Below, piece by piece: positions 1 to 12,501 of a DNA stretch of 64,000 nt. The stretch lies in NCBI GenBank assembly GCA_016617855.1, contig JAECUM010003203.1:1-64000 (forward strand). Direction: 5' to 3'. The position numbers and the translations under genes were made by a program. This DNA comes from Megalonaias nervosa (taxonomy: Eukaryota > Mollusca > Bivalvia > Unionida > Unionidae). How positions within the stretch are numbered: position 1 is the stretch's first letter; each line of letters starts with the position of its first letter. The notes under the pieces were generated by a model that was not told the origin of the DNA, made no database searches, and saw nothing but the letters and a program-made list of their open reading frames with translations.

Positions 1-52
<52 letters not shown>
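1..52. repeat. (TA)n then (CA)n microsatellite
   Basis: Pure TA dinucleotides to about position 34, then CA dinucleotides to 52. The array is cut by the window start. Confidence 0.95.
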
Positions 53-496
53 ACCAAGGTGATTTTGTGATCTATACCGATGTAAGAAGCATCCAAGTGG
101 CTTTTTGTCAAATATCATGTGTTTGCTGTCAGATGACAGATTAATGGTCTTACTGTGTACGTTGACATCATTTCTTTAATTAGGCTGGCAATGAAAACAT
201 GAAATCATTTCTACAGTTCTGTTGTGCATTAAACCATGAAGACATTAAACCATGAATCTATTGTCAATCACGTGTTTTGTAAATATGATGAGAGACTGAA
301 TACATTAAAAGTTACTTTAAGTTACCAAGCTGAGATTAGTATACGAGAGGTATATTATGGATGTTAATACGCGATACAACAAAGTCCTTTACTGGCCAGT
401 GCACTCTCCATGCAAATCTACACTTTTTCTCAGTCTCGTTATCCAGTTATTGAATGCCGTTTTGTATTCACTTTTTGGTATTTTGTACATGCACTG

Positions 497-498
<2 letters not shown>

Positions 499-545
<47 letters not shown>
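499..545. repeat. (GT)n microsatellite
   Basis: About 23 uninterrupted GT units. The short ORF crossing it is only the translation of the repeat. Confidence 0.95.
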
Positions 546-546
<1 letters not shown>

Positions 547-603
547 TTTGGGGTTTTTACGTAGCTTTAGCAATTTGAGTCATATCGCTACAGTGTCTGC
601 AGT

Positions 604-851
604 GTGACAGTTTATAGTGATGTCTAGCACTGGTACATCATGCCGCAGACATGTAATATCATGTCTAACCCAACCACATCCTGACACCAGGCCGGCCAGT
701 CCTAACACTAACTTCTCAATGCTGAGCGCCAAGCGAGGCAGCTACTAGTACCATTTTTATAAGTCTCTGGTAGGGCTCAGCCTGGGTTCCAACCCGCGTC
801 CTCTCGCATCCGAGCCGGACGCTGTAACCACTTAGGCCAGAGGAGCGGTCC
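604..851 (-). mobile_element. tRNA-derived SINE with MESC-like core
   Basis: Read on the minus strand, the head (about 851-780) has a Pol III A-box-like stretch (TGGCCTAAGTGG) and a B-box-like stretch (GGGTTGGAACCC), as in type II tRNAs. The body contains GCGCTCAGCATTGAGAAG and AGTGTTAGGACTGG, which resemble the conserved MESC core of bivalve and gastropod SINEs. It is not a functional tRNA gene because acceptor-stem pairing is not evident and the B box deviates from GGTTCGAANCC. The exact ends are uncertain. Confidence 0.6.
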
Positions 852-859
852 GTACATAC

Positions 860-1960
860 ACTGGAAAATGCACATCCAACAGCATGAGGGCTTCCAAGTC
901 ATCTGCCGCTCAGCGAATCTATGATAACGGGACTCAGCCAAAATTCACCTGGAGCCGATAAGAACTGTATGGAGGGGTGGGGTAATGTTTGGATCTTTAG
1001 ATGCCCTTTTCCTTCAGGAAGCTAGTCGCAATCGCGGATTTTTTTGCCGGTGCGTTGTCGTGGAGATGGATACGTCATGGTATAATTGTGAGGACGGGTG
1101 GTTCAGCAGTTGTTTTGTGCAACATATTTCAGTACGTTGGAGGTATAAAAATGCCCTGTGACACTAGCAGAGTTAGGCAAAAGTACCTCGGCAGCCAAAT
1201 AATGCATGTAAAACTCTCTTGATTGCCTGACTTCGTCGAACGATTTGTGGTCTCTGCTCGATTTCCCCGTTCCAAACTTTATCTTGAGTTGGGTTCAAAA
1301 AGTAAATCCATGTGACGATCTCATTCAAACGCCTCTGGCCACATATATCTTTTCTGGGGAGCATCTGGCGATTTCTACCCGAGTCGGTTTTTGATCAGCT
1401 GTCAAAAAATATGAGACCCATCTTACACAAATCTTTCTGAGCTTCAAATGATACTTGGCTATAAAACAGCTTAGCAATTAATGCCCCATGATAACTGAAA
1501 TATCATCCACTATGTATCGAACATCTTTATCATTTGCACCCCAACCCCCATCATGGCAGACACTTCTCGCTCACTATTATTCCGGATAGTGGGTCATCTT
1601 CATTGGATTCGATAAGATCTTTAAAACAATGAAACCATCTCGTAATTAAAGGAAATCACAGAGCTGCATACGTCCACGTCAGCCCTGATGTCAAGCAGAT
1701 TAAACCCAAAGAGTGCCTGAATCAACTACCGTGGTGTGTCCTTGGGCATGCAAGTTAGTCCAATAGTCTCGGTACTAACAACATTCCAACAGCCTCGGCA
1801 CTAACAATCTACTTGTGTTGCTGTGCCGTAAAGCAGAAAAACCAAAACCCCAATAGCGTCCGACTTTATTCAGTACGTTCTCTGCACTGTAGCAGAATTG
1901 TTCTCCTCTTACTTTGCGTCACCGTCATTTATCGATGTTACGTCACACGGATAAATCTAC
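860..1960. other. non-coding stretch, nothing recognised
   Basis: Only short ORFs without recognisable motifs occur here. No repeat array, RNA gene or transposon end was identified. Confidence 0.5.
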
Positions 1961-1964
1961 AGAT

Positions 1965-2420
1965 GTCCAACTAGTCCGAGTTTCCTTTGACCCATGACAC
2001 CTTATTCTTGATATTTGGACATTTATGTTGGGGTGTAGGCTCAGAGTCCATTGTCTATCGAAAAGCTGGAATTGTTAGATTTGTGTAGTCATGTGACTGG
2101 AAATGCAAATAGCGAGATCCGGGTCAAATTGCATCAAAGCTATAGTTTCGTCTCATCGCTCAGCGTATTAAAAATATAACGAATGCTAGGGTCGCAATTT
2201 CTGAGAAATCAAATTATATTCCTATCGATTTCATGCAGGTATATCTAACAGGTCGTTCAAGTTGGCTGGTAAGCGGCTACCCTATGCCGACACCACATGG
2301 TGTCGGCGAATTCCAACTTTTCAATAACAATGGACTCTGACCCGATACCCCAACATAAATGTCCAAATATCAGAAATGGGGTATCAAGGGTCAGGGGGAA
2401 ACTCAGACTAGTGTCCAATG
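1965..2420. repeat. fold-back element with arms of about 110 bp
   Basis: The left arm (1965-2075) and right arm (2308-2420) are imperfect inverted copies of one another; both carry the 19-base core ATATTTGGACATTTATGTT in opposite orientation. They are separated by about 230 bp. Just inside the right arm, 2288-2307 holds 9-bp inverted arms (CCGACACCA / TGGTGTCGG) with a 2-base loop. No transposase is present. This looks like a MITE or fold-back element. Confidence 0.65.
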
Positions 2421-2429
2421 TGCTGCAGT

Positions 2430-3915
2430 TGCAGATGATACATATAATGTTATTTTATCTATCGATTAGCATTTCATTTTTGACAGGTTCAAATAAACAA
2501 ACAAGTTAAAACAAAATATTAGGAACATGTGAAAGACCCAACGTATTATGCATTACAATCACATTTTCCAGGTTTTGATGGTTTTTGGGAGGGGGGGGGC
2601 GGGTTATTTCGCGATAGTGTTTGTCATGATTGTCGCCATCTGCTAATGAGTCGGTTGACTTATGAGAAGGTACTCTGTGTTCTGTAACAGTGGCTTGGTG
2701 CAGTACAAAACACATTTGGGAGAGGATAATTCACGAGGCAAAGGACGAATGTTTTCGGTCGACAACACCATTTTTTGTGTGAATCTACTTAATATATTAA
2801 ATTTTTGGAGTTAAATGGTCCGTGGCACTAAAAGGGCGCGGTATAAAGAGCAGCATAGTTAGGATAGAAGGTTAATTTTGGTTCATTACTTTGAAATCGA
2901 TAAACAGTTAGCCAGGCATGCTTGAATGACTAGCAGACAGCAGAGAAAAATCCGTACGATTTTGCAGTATATACAGTGAAAGGTTTTTACGAAAGGCTTG
3001 TGTGATGACAGGCGCAGAGAAACACCAGGATCCATTGTTGTTCTCAAGGTTGAGTTGTGACAATTTAGTACAAAGCTACATATGGTAAGTCCACTATTGA
3101 TCATCATCATCATCTTCCTTGAAGTACAGTTTCATAAAACTGACTTGTTTTTGTACCTTTCATTTAAATCGCTTATCTTTTTTTAATGTATTTTGTAAAA
3201 ACGAGTTTTTTTTAACTTGATTGTTAAACGCGAGGGTTTAACAGTTGAAGTGTTTTATTCCTTGTACGGATTTGTTTGTGGATGTTTCACAATGTGGAAT
3301 GAGTCATTGGCTCACATGCATTCTGGCATGAGTGGGACTGGTCAATAGGATTCAGTGTTTCACAGTTGATCTTTAATTTACTATTGCAGTTGAGTTTCGA
3401 TACAACTTCAAAAACATCTACAGCCACCGTCGTCGTCCTTCTTCCCCACCCCTTCTCTCTCTTCACTTTGTTACTTGTAGCGTCGCCGACAGATCAGTTT
3501 GCAGCCACCAGCTTCGTCCTTCTTCGGATGTAATCATGCTGGCGGCAGGCGACAGCTGGCAACATGCCCATTAAGGGTTATCGATATAATTATCTATTCA
3601 GATCCTGCATGTGTTTAAATCCCTATTTATGAAGCTATGGCAACATACGTCAAATTATCATGCACGCAGTTAATGAGTGACAGTGAATATCGACTTTCTG
3701 AAGTCATTTTTGTCATTTGTTTACATGCGTTGAATATTCATTTTCTGTTCTCAGATCTTCACTTCATTCACATTTAATACCATTCTTCAGTGTAAACTTG
3801 AATATTGTCATGTTTTGAGGGTTATTAATTCTTGGAGGTATATTATCGTCATCAAGCAATAACTATGCGTCATTGCACGTTTAAATCATAAGTAGAGAAG
3901 AAACTTTAAATGTAG
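2430..3915. other. non-coding stretch, nothing recognised
   Basis: Short ORFs only. Small CAT triplets occur near 3100. No gene, RNA or mobile element was identified. Confidence 0.5.
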
Positions 3916-4172
3916 ATCAGTACTCTGGTTGGAAGTATTCATATAAATCAGTACTCTGGTTGGAAGTATTCATATAAATCAGTACTCTGCTTGGAAGTAA
4001 GTATTCATATAAATCAGTACTCTGCTTGGAAGTATTCATATAAATCAGTACTCTGCTTGGAAGTAAGTATTCATATAAATCAGTACTCTGCTTGGAAGTA
4101 AGTATTCATATAAATCAGTACTCTGATTGGAAGTATTCATATAAATCACTAGTCTGCTTGGAAGTATTCACA
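3916..4172. repeat. 31/35-bp minisatellite
   Basis: About eight tandem copies of a unit containing CAGTACTCTGSTTGGAAGTA and ending ATTCATATAAAT. Some copies carry an extra AGTA, giving two unit lengths of 31 and 35 bp. Confidence 0.9.
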
Positions 4173-6665
4173 TATTTAATTATTGTTTCAGTTGTTTTGC
4201 TCATAACATTTGGAAAAGTCTGTTATTTGTCCATAGCATATCACCATTACCAATCATCAGCAGCATTTCAGTATAGCATATTATTTGGGCCTTCTCATTG
4301 GAATACGTTGCCAATGCCTTAATGAACACTGACTTTATTACCTTATAAAAGAATCATCAAATCATTTATGTCTGTTTTATGATTCAGACCACAGAACACA
4401 TTTTTGCCAAAGTAATAAAAATTACATGCGCATAATAAGTCCACTTATTGGTGAAATGTTGTTAATCGCTCTACAAATTGCACCATTAGCAAAGGTAATT
4501 AAGCTTTACGCTAACTTGTAGATACTACCCAGATGTGTCATATACATGTATAACCACATCTGTAGAAATCTGGGAATATAAACTTTTTTAGACCGCTTGC
4601 TCTATTGTTTCTGCTTTGTTCTATATTACTATGAATATTGGAAAATAAGGACAGAAAATTGGATCAGTAACACATCTACAGTTTCCCTTGACATAGACCT
4701 GTAAATATTTGAGGGTTACAGACGGCAAACAATTGTATCCGTAACACATGGACAGTTTCCTTTGACACAGGCCGGAAAAAACCGAGGGCTGCACATCAGA
4801 CCACTTAGGCCCATGTTAGTAAAAAAAAAAAAAAAACAACTCTTAAAATTTACATTTTAAATTATCTTGCTTATAATGATGGCAATAATCAGAATTTTGT
4901 TACAAGTGGACAGAGCAGGTCATTAGAAAAAGAAATTCTAAGTTATAAAACCATCAAACTGAGTAGATTTATATTTTTTAAATTTTTTTCAAAAGTCTCG
5001 AATTTCAGCATCTCATCGACGTTTCATCAGATGTGAAACAACGCTCTTTTAAATAGAAGTCATTGTATTGTGACTATTTCAAATCCTGATGCATGTTAAA
5101 TATTTAAGTGACAAATGATTGTTACTATCGAAATTTAAGTAAAAAAAATACTTGAAAAGATAATTTCCCATAACCTAACCACCACCACCAACAACAACAC
5201 CATCAAATAAAAGGACAAATAATTATATGTAGAGGAACTCTTTTGCATGAGTATTATTTAATATCAAGGCCACATAACGAGGTGAACTATTCCTATGCTA
5301 CTGCTTGTATAGGGTTTCACGTATTATTCAACGAGTTTCAAAATTTCATGTCGAATCAACAGGAGTTTTACATTCTGTTTATCACACAAGGTCAAGGCCT
5401 TTAAATTATTCAGTTTTTTGAGCGTTGCTACGTTTTATAGGATAAATGGATGTTTTTATGAAAATAAATGAAATATGTAATTTCCTTTGTCAAACAACGT
5501 GACCATATATTCCAGACTTTGGTGCTTGCAAGCTACAAATTTGGATAAAATTTTGCGAACAAAGTAGTTTGTTTCCTTTTAGGTGGCGCTCTACAGTTTC
5601 GTATTTTGCATAGGGTTAGAATTTTAAAGAAAAAGAATTCCCCCGGGTTTCCTCACTAGTTATACTGGCTATTTAAAAAAGACCTTGTATATCTTAGGTA
5701 TTGTTCAAAGAACCTTTAATTCCCTTTATTTTGGTGTATGATTGATCGGTGTAAAATGGGTTATAGAGTATACAGCTTGGCCTTACTACAGATGTGCACC
5801 TTTCAAAAAAGTGCTAGCTCCACTTGGTCATTTTCACTTCCTGAACTTCAGAGGTAAATTGTAAAAAAAAGAGCGGATAACTTTTTTTACATTTTATATA
5901 TTTGGTAATTCATTCATTGCACTTTCAGAAGCTGGTATTGTCTAGTCTGGCAAAATTCATTTTCCCTGTTTTAATAGCTGGTAAGGATAGTGTACTTTAG
6001 ACAAATTCAGGCTGATTTTTGGAGCACAAGGGAGCAGTCATTTTAGTTAGCAGTGTGCTAAGATCATTTACAGTTTCCAAAAGTACAATATCCTAAGAAA
6101 TGTCAGCCACATTACATCGAAGTAGCATAGAGGTATGCCAACATTCTCTCCACTGTGCATGCGTTAAATGCAAACAACTTCACCTTACATACGTCACTCT
6201 CTCAAAAGAACATAATAACTGGTGAGCGCCCCCTTAGTAAAATTGAAGGAGTATGTATTTTTTGTGTAATACGTCTGTAGAAACTCTTTTTCATATTTTT
6301 GGGACTTTCCGGAAATAAAATCATTCCTTATGAAAATACCACCACTGTCATAATTTATCCATTTCAAATAAGCAATTTCTTTTTAGTATACCACCCAGAG
6401 GACAAGATGATCATGTATTCAAGGTGTTCATGCTGGAATAAAATTGTATATTTACAGATTTTCATTTTCAACTGAATCAACAAGTATGCTTCACTTTACG
6501 AAAGAAATGAAGTTGAACTTTAAGTCTGAAAAGTATTCAGCAGTTGTAAGTTGTAAATAAGATAGTTTGGACACCAAATGGTATTAATATAAAATACATT
6601 TATAAATATCATTAGAAATTTTCTTACAGCTGTCTGTATGTCTCTGTGTATGTACATACATACGC

Positions 6666-6698
<33 letters not shown>

Positions 6699-7724
6699 TG
6701 TATGTATGTATGTATGTATGTATCAAGCTGCCTTTAAATATCACCTTTGTTAAGCAGTACGCTGCCACTTTATATAGATTTTCTGTCCCAAATTATCTTA
6801 AGAGATATTCTTCTTTACGCTGATTACCTGATTTTTTTGTGCCACTTTACTACTTTCTGTTGGCAATTTAAATTAATATTGTCCATTCCATTCGACCGGC
6901 AGATTCATGTTGTGGTAATATTACTCGTCCCGTGTTTTTGGGGGGTTTTTTTGTTCTTGGAATTAACTGTTCTTATGTGATAATTATGTCAGGTGATTTT
7001 TACGTCATAGCATGCACATGTACATGTACCATACATGTACTATAAATATGATGTCTTCATGTTAATGTGCTTACTACGCAGAATATAATATGGTCTGGGT
7101 GAAAATAGTACAAATTATGGTCTTATGGTATAGGAAGTCAGGTTTTTCTAGATTCCTGGATGTAATTCACATTATGAATGGCAAGAGGAATATGGTAAAA
7201 ACACGTGTAACCTTGTTCCCTTGGGTGGGCTTCTTGTGGCAGTATCATTGTACTAACGTGTAGCAGATTCCGCTGGGCCATAAAAGGGAGCCATTACTCC
7301 AAGCGTATAATATTAATAAGTGATGGGCTGTGTTGATTTACTTATAATCAATACTTGTTTAGACTGGAATCCTTGACTGACGAGCAGCCTAAGCAACATA
7401 TATGTATGGTTATTAATGTACATGTATATGACGAACAAAGTAGACAAGACTTCGGAAACGCGGTAGGAAATGCAGTGTGGTGGTATGGCTTAAGGAAAAC
7501 GCTGTTGCAGATCGTTACATGCTGATTTTGGGTGGCTTAATTGCATAAGGAACACAGTGTTGCAAATTGTTTTGTGTTCATTGGAGGGGCATAATAGGAG
7601 AATTTGTATATGTGGTAAGTCCGCTTTTCTTGAACTTTCTTTTGAATCTCATGCTGTGATTTGCTCTACTTTTCTTTCCAGTATTTCAGTTTTCGTTCGT
7701 TCGTTCATATGTGTGTGCGTCTGT

Positions 7725-7766
<42 letters not shown>

Positions 7767-8737
7767 GATGATGATGATGATGATGATAATGTTTTATCAG
7801 TGTACGCATTTGTAACTATCACTTCAACTGATATTGAAATAAACTATTGGTGCTCTTTTTACATTCTCATAATGGAAACATTTTACTATATGTGGAGTCA
7901 ACCATTGGTATTGTTGGTCTATATATTCTTTTAAAAGTTTTAGCCTATTCATCAACTGTAACCCATCTCCGCTAAAACTTCCATCATCAATATCGTCATA
8001 TTCACCATCATCGTCCTCTTCATCATGTTCTTCATCATCATCCATCACTACATCACCATTACGGCCAAACAAAATATGCCATCATTTATGTCCATTTGTA
8101 AAGTTCTTTTGTGCAGGTTGAAAATCAGACTTGTATTGACCGTCTGCCGCTGGGAGAACGTGAGCTGCAAAACAATTGTCATTCGCGCCTGTGTACGTTC
8201 AGCAAACTTTCGAATATAGATCTGCAATCTAATTTAACCCCGACAAACAGGGTTTTTTATTCTTTGCTGTACACTATTAATAAGGTGATCCCAGTTTCCC
8301 AAACTTGAATCTGTTCGAGGATTGTGATCACAAATATGTGTCATTAATCAATTGTGTGCAATCTCTGCTACATTTTCCACCGTCATCATCATCGTCGTCA
8401 TCGTAATTATCATTATCATCCTTCTTCTTCTTCACGATCACAACATCACCAGTACTTCCGAATATGAGTATGTATGCCATGACAGGCAATGATTAATGGA
8501 TTTACCCTTGGGCAATGTAGCGATTGAGAAGGCCATTAATCAGTCAGTGCGGAACACATTTAGACCACTTGGCGCGTATACCACAACATAATACCCACCG
8601 ACTCAGCATTTCTCTCTTCTATCAGTACATTGCTAAAATCGTTGTAAGAGAACCCACAAAATTGGCTTCAGGATTTATTCAGGAACCCCAAACTCCGATT
8701 TGTTGCTGTCAAGATACAAAAGAACATCCACTAAATG
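4173..8737. other. non-coding stretch with simple repeats
   Basis: No supported gene. It holds a (TGTA)n array at about 6671-6723, (GA)n followed by (GAT)n at about 7726-7789, and trinucleotide-rich DNA near 8000 and 8380. ORFs that cross these arrays are repeat translations. Confidence 0.6.
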
Positions 8738-9195
8738 TCATAACTTTTCTATTTCTTGTGTTTTGGTGTTGCATAGACAGCCACGCAGTAGTTGATGTCC
8801 TAACTTTTCTATTTCTTGTTTTTGGTGTTGCATGTAGCCACGCAATGGTTGATATCCTAATATTTCTATTTCTTGTTTTTGGTGTTGCATATAGCCACGC
8901 AATGGTTGATGTCCTAACTTTTCTATTTCTTGTTTTTGATGTTACATAGACAACCACACAATGGTTTATGTCCTAACGTTTCTAAATTTTTTTTACCGTG
9001 TTGCATAGACAGCCGCGAATTGGTTGATGTCTTAACTTCTATTTCATTTTTATGGTATTGCATAGACAGCCGCGCAATGGTCGATGTCCTAACTTTTCTG
9101 TTTCTTTTTTGATGTATAGACAGCCACGCAATGGTTGATATCCTAACTTGAGTTTCTTTTTTATCGTGTTGCATAGACAGCCATGCAATGGTTGT
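8738..9195. repeat. minisatellite, unit about 58 bp
   Basis: About eight degenerate tandem copies containing AGCCACGCAATGGTTGAT and CTAACTTTTCTATTTCTTG. The unit stays open in several frames, which explains the ORFs on both strands. These ORFs are not genes. Confidence 0.9.
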
Positions 9196-9199
9196 ATCA

Positions 9200-10125
9200 T
9201 TGATTAAAGGACTAAAGATACAAATTTGTACCCAACGCATGTTGCTTTATCATGTCAAGCGCAAGCCTTTTCCACTTTCAAATTTAAATATATTTCTGGG
9301 GATTCGCAGACTCTTATTACGGATTTATTTTCATAACTTTGTATGTAAACAAATATTTTTATTGCTTTGTATTTTCCCTTTCACTATGTAATAACTGCTT
9401 TGATTCACACCGGATTTATTAAAGTATTCTTTAGTATGTAACAAAAGTGAAACAGTAATACCCATTTGTGTTTGCATGCATTAAAGCTCATTTTGCGGTT
9501 CTTACAATCTATCATCTTCGCTAACATGTTGTGATATTATTGAACGAACTTGACATTTTTACGACAGTTCTGAATAGTGACTGAATTTAGTCGTTTAATA
9601 CGGAACATAAAAAGCACATGCATACACAGACACATAAAGGAAGACAATAATATTTTGCTATAATTTGTTCTCTTGCTAGATAGAGTGTAAGCATAGCTAC
9701 AAGTTCAGTCTGAGTTCGGTGAGTGATATTGCAAAGTTCGGCGATACGACATGGCCGCTTTAAATGTGCGTTTGCCCCAAAGAGGTCGGTTTTTAAATTT
9801 AAAAATCAGATCCAAAAAAAATAATTTCTCTTTTGGATGTTCTGAATCAGCTATCTCTCACTTCCAGATGAAAAGAAAAATGCAACAGTAAATGAAATTG
9901 CAATTTCAATTTTAACATAAATGTGTCATTAGACAGTCATTTTGTTTAGTTTGTTATTTTCATAGAGGGGTTTTCCCGATTTTAATTACCTTAGAGCGTA
10001 AGGGTATACCTCCGAACTTTTGTGCCAGATCATATGTCACCTGATCTTTTCAATTTAAAATACAAATTGCACACGTATTCAGCAATGCTCAACGCGAGAA
10101 AGCTACTTTTTAATCAGATGATGGC
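9200..10125. other. non-coding stretch, nothing recognised
   Basis: AT-rich sequence without a convincing ORF, repeat array or RNA gene. Confidence 0.5.
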
Positions 10126-10131
10126 ATTCGC

Positions 10132-10264
10132 TGGATAGACCAGTGGTCAGAGTTATTTGTGGGCATAGCAAAGGTCTCGAGATCGATTCACGTAGAATCT
10201 TCTTGCTCCTTACCGTTTAAACTTATTTTATTTATTTATTTATTTATTTATTGCTTTATTTATT
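10132..10264 (+). mobile_element. possible degraded SINE with (TTTA)n tail
   Basis: The sequence starts with an A-box-like TAGACCAGTGGTCAGAG and carries a B-box-like GAGATCGATTC some 50 bp on. About 30 bp further a (TTTA)n array (10226-10264) could be the tail. The similarity to a tRNA head is weak and the boundaries are guesses. Confidence 0.35.
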
Positions 10265-10434
10265 TATGTATATATTTTATACACACACGCGCACATACAC
10301 GTTTTATTCGTTTATGTATTTATTTATTTATCCATACACACACGCACACATGCACATATGTATGTACGTACGTGTGTGTGTGTGTTTATTGGTATATGCC
10401 ATCACTTTATAAACCGGGTTATTTTAATGCATGT

Positions 10435-10437
<3 letters not shown>

Positions 10438-10497
<60 letters not shown>
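10438..10497. repeat. (TA)n microsatellite
   Basis: About 30 TA dinucleotides. Confidence 0.95.
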
Positions 10498-10500
<3 letters not shown>

Positions 10501-10524
10501 GAGTAGACACAGAAAGCGTCAATA

Positions 10525-10835
10525 AGAATTAATAAAAAAATTAATTAAACCATGCAATTTTATTTAATTTTAAATAAGAAGAATTAACTAAAACAATATA
10601 ATTAAACTTTGTAACTTTTTGTAATTTTAAATATGAATTAATAACAAATTAATTAAACAATGTAACTTTATTTAATTTTAAATATTATGAATTAATAAAT
10701 TAATTAAACATGTAACCTTATCAATTTTAAATATTATGAATTAATGAATTAATTAAACCATGTGACTTTATGTAATTTTAAATATTATGAATTAATAAAT
10801 TAATTCAACCATGTAACTTTATGTAATTTTAAGTA
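10525..10835. repeat. AT-rich minisatellite, unit about 60 bp
   Basis: About five degenerate copies of a unit with AATTAATAAATTAATTAAAC and TGTAACTTTATGTAATTTTA. Confidence 0.8.
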
Positions 10836-10889
10836 CGATTCCTCACATTACTGCGTACAACTAGTGTTCTGTCGATTGCCCAAATTCCG

Positions 10890-11085
10890 AGGTCCCTGTG
10901 TTGCCGAGTGGCTTTAAGCGCTCGCCTTTACCGATCACTGCCATCTCACCCCTGTCCTCTTGGGTTCGAACCTCGGGCTGTTGGTTCTTATCGGGGTTTT
11001 CTTGAGTTCTTCCTCCACCAGTTATACTGACCACCATGTATAGCCTATCATGTGCTGAGAAACCCAAAACAACAACAACAACAAT
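10890..11085 (+). mobile_element. tRNA-derived SINE with (AAC)n tail
   Basis: The head carries TTGCCGAGTGGCTTTAAGCG, matching the A-box region of type II (Leu/Ser) tRNAs, and GGGTTCGAACCTC, a near-perfect B box. A tRNA-unrelated body follows and the element ends in (AAC)n at about 11069-11083. The insert between the boxes and the body plus tail make this a SINE and not a tRNA gene. Confidence 0.75.
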
Positions 11086-11089
11086 TTCC

Positions 11090-12175
11090 CAAATTTATAA
11101 CCTCGTCAGATTTCTTTAAATTGGTAATTTAATAAATTTTATCAAATCAAAGTTTATATACTTCTTTCTTAGTAGTAAAAACCATTGTTATTCTAATATC
11201 AAGTGGTACTCATCTTTCCTCACGTTGCTAAAAATACTGGTCCTATATTCTAGCTGGGTAGACTCTGCTCTCTTCCATCTCCCAGTCACAATATGTAAAG
11301 GCACATATTCTTAGTTTGGAGGGAGGTGTTGTATGTATGTACGTACGTACTTACGTACGTACGTATGTGTATGTACGTATGATTTCTTCCCAAAGTCGCC
11401 ATATCCACAATCATTTAGGGTTTACCTTTTAACCCCTTGAAGACACTAAACAAATAATTTAAATTCACCCGTTCAAACAGCATTTGCTACAACAAATCCC
11501 GATACTTTTAATCCATAATTAATAATAGATGAATTTAGTGTCAAAAAGTTGCCCATCTTTACCTTTGAGAGCACATTTCCAAACTTGTATAAATATGTAT
11601 GTAAGACGAATATTGCCTTTTTGAAGTTTATGCACCTAACGTTTGCTTAGCATATGTGAAGGAATGCTCCGTTGTCAAATAAACCCTTCCTCTTTTACGA
11701 AAAACTGTTAGCTTTGTTTTGTTCTTATTAACTTTAAGGGGTCATGTTTCACAGTTTTTATATGTCATCCTTCTTTTACGAAAAGCCATTAATTTGGTAT
11801 GTTTGTATTCACTTTTGTGCTAGTGATAATGGTCAAGCCACTGTGCTGTAAATAGAGGAAAGTATGACTGCAGTTATTTGCGTTTTGACTATCGATGAAA
11901 CAAGTTTCTTTACGTTAATACTTCATACTTAGGTGGAGAAGGGCACGCTCGTTCATTATTATTTTTCAAGCTTTCTGATGGCATTTATGTTACTAACGTA
12001 AACGGCGTATTATGTTTGTGATTCATAGCACTGAGGATTTTTTAAAAATAAAATAGATAAAGTAGATAATTAACAATCACAATAGTGGATAACTTACAAA
12101 GTCTCGAATAGATTTGGGAAATTACATGTATCAGTAGCCACAATGGACTTGTTACTTGTATTTATATCTAGAACA
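11090..12175. other. non-coding stretch upstream of the ankyrin gene
   Basis: Contains a short tetranucleotide array of TACG/TATG units near 11330-11385. Otherwise nothing is recognised. A 5' untranslated exon or promoter of the downstream gene could lie here but cannot be pinpointed. Confidence 0.45.
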
Positions 12176-12177
12176 GA

Positions 12178-12268
12178 CTTGATGCTTTTTATCAGTATCC
12201 AGAATGGACTGGTTAATTGTATCAGTATCCAGAATGGACTGGTTAATTGTATCAGTATTCAGAATAGA
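12178..12268. repeat. 30-bp tandem repeat, 3 copies
   Basis: The unit contains CAGTATCCAGAATGGACTGG and TTAATTGTAT. It lies about 230 bp upstream of the ankyrin coding sequence. Confidence 0.85.
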
Positions 12269-12481
12269 CTGGCTGTTTTCAGATTTCAACAAATTCAGTA
12301 CAAACCACCTTCGTAAGGTATCCATTTTCAAGTGCCTAACACGTGTGGTGTTTTGGGTGATTTTCAAATTAGATATTTGAATTCTCAATCATCTCTTTCT
12401 CTTCTACAAAAGAAGCGCCATTCTGTACACTCATTCCATCTGTCTTTAAATGTTTTATCTCACAAAAATAAACTCAACGTA

Positions 12482-12493
12482 TCCTCATTACAG
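12482..12493 (+). promoter_or_regulatory. probable splice acceptor before the ankyrin ORF
   Basis: CCTCATTACAG precedes the ATG at 12502 by eight bases, after a pyrimidine-containing tract. It suggests that the coding exon follows an untranslated or short upstream exon. The ATG context (GCTATGG) has G at +4. Confidence 0.45.
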
Positions 12494-12501
12494 ATAATGC
12501 T

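Noticed and set aside
8524..9240. ORFs of 82-141 codons with repeated LTFLFLVFGVA-like or STIAWL-like units
   Set aside because: Translation of the 58-bp minisatellite.
10890..10985. Possible tRNA-Leu/Ser gene
   Set aside because: No matching acceptor stem; body and (AAC)n tail make it a SINE.
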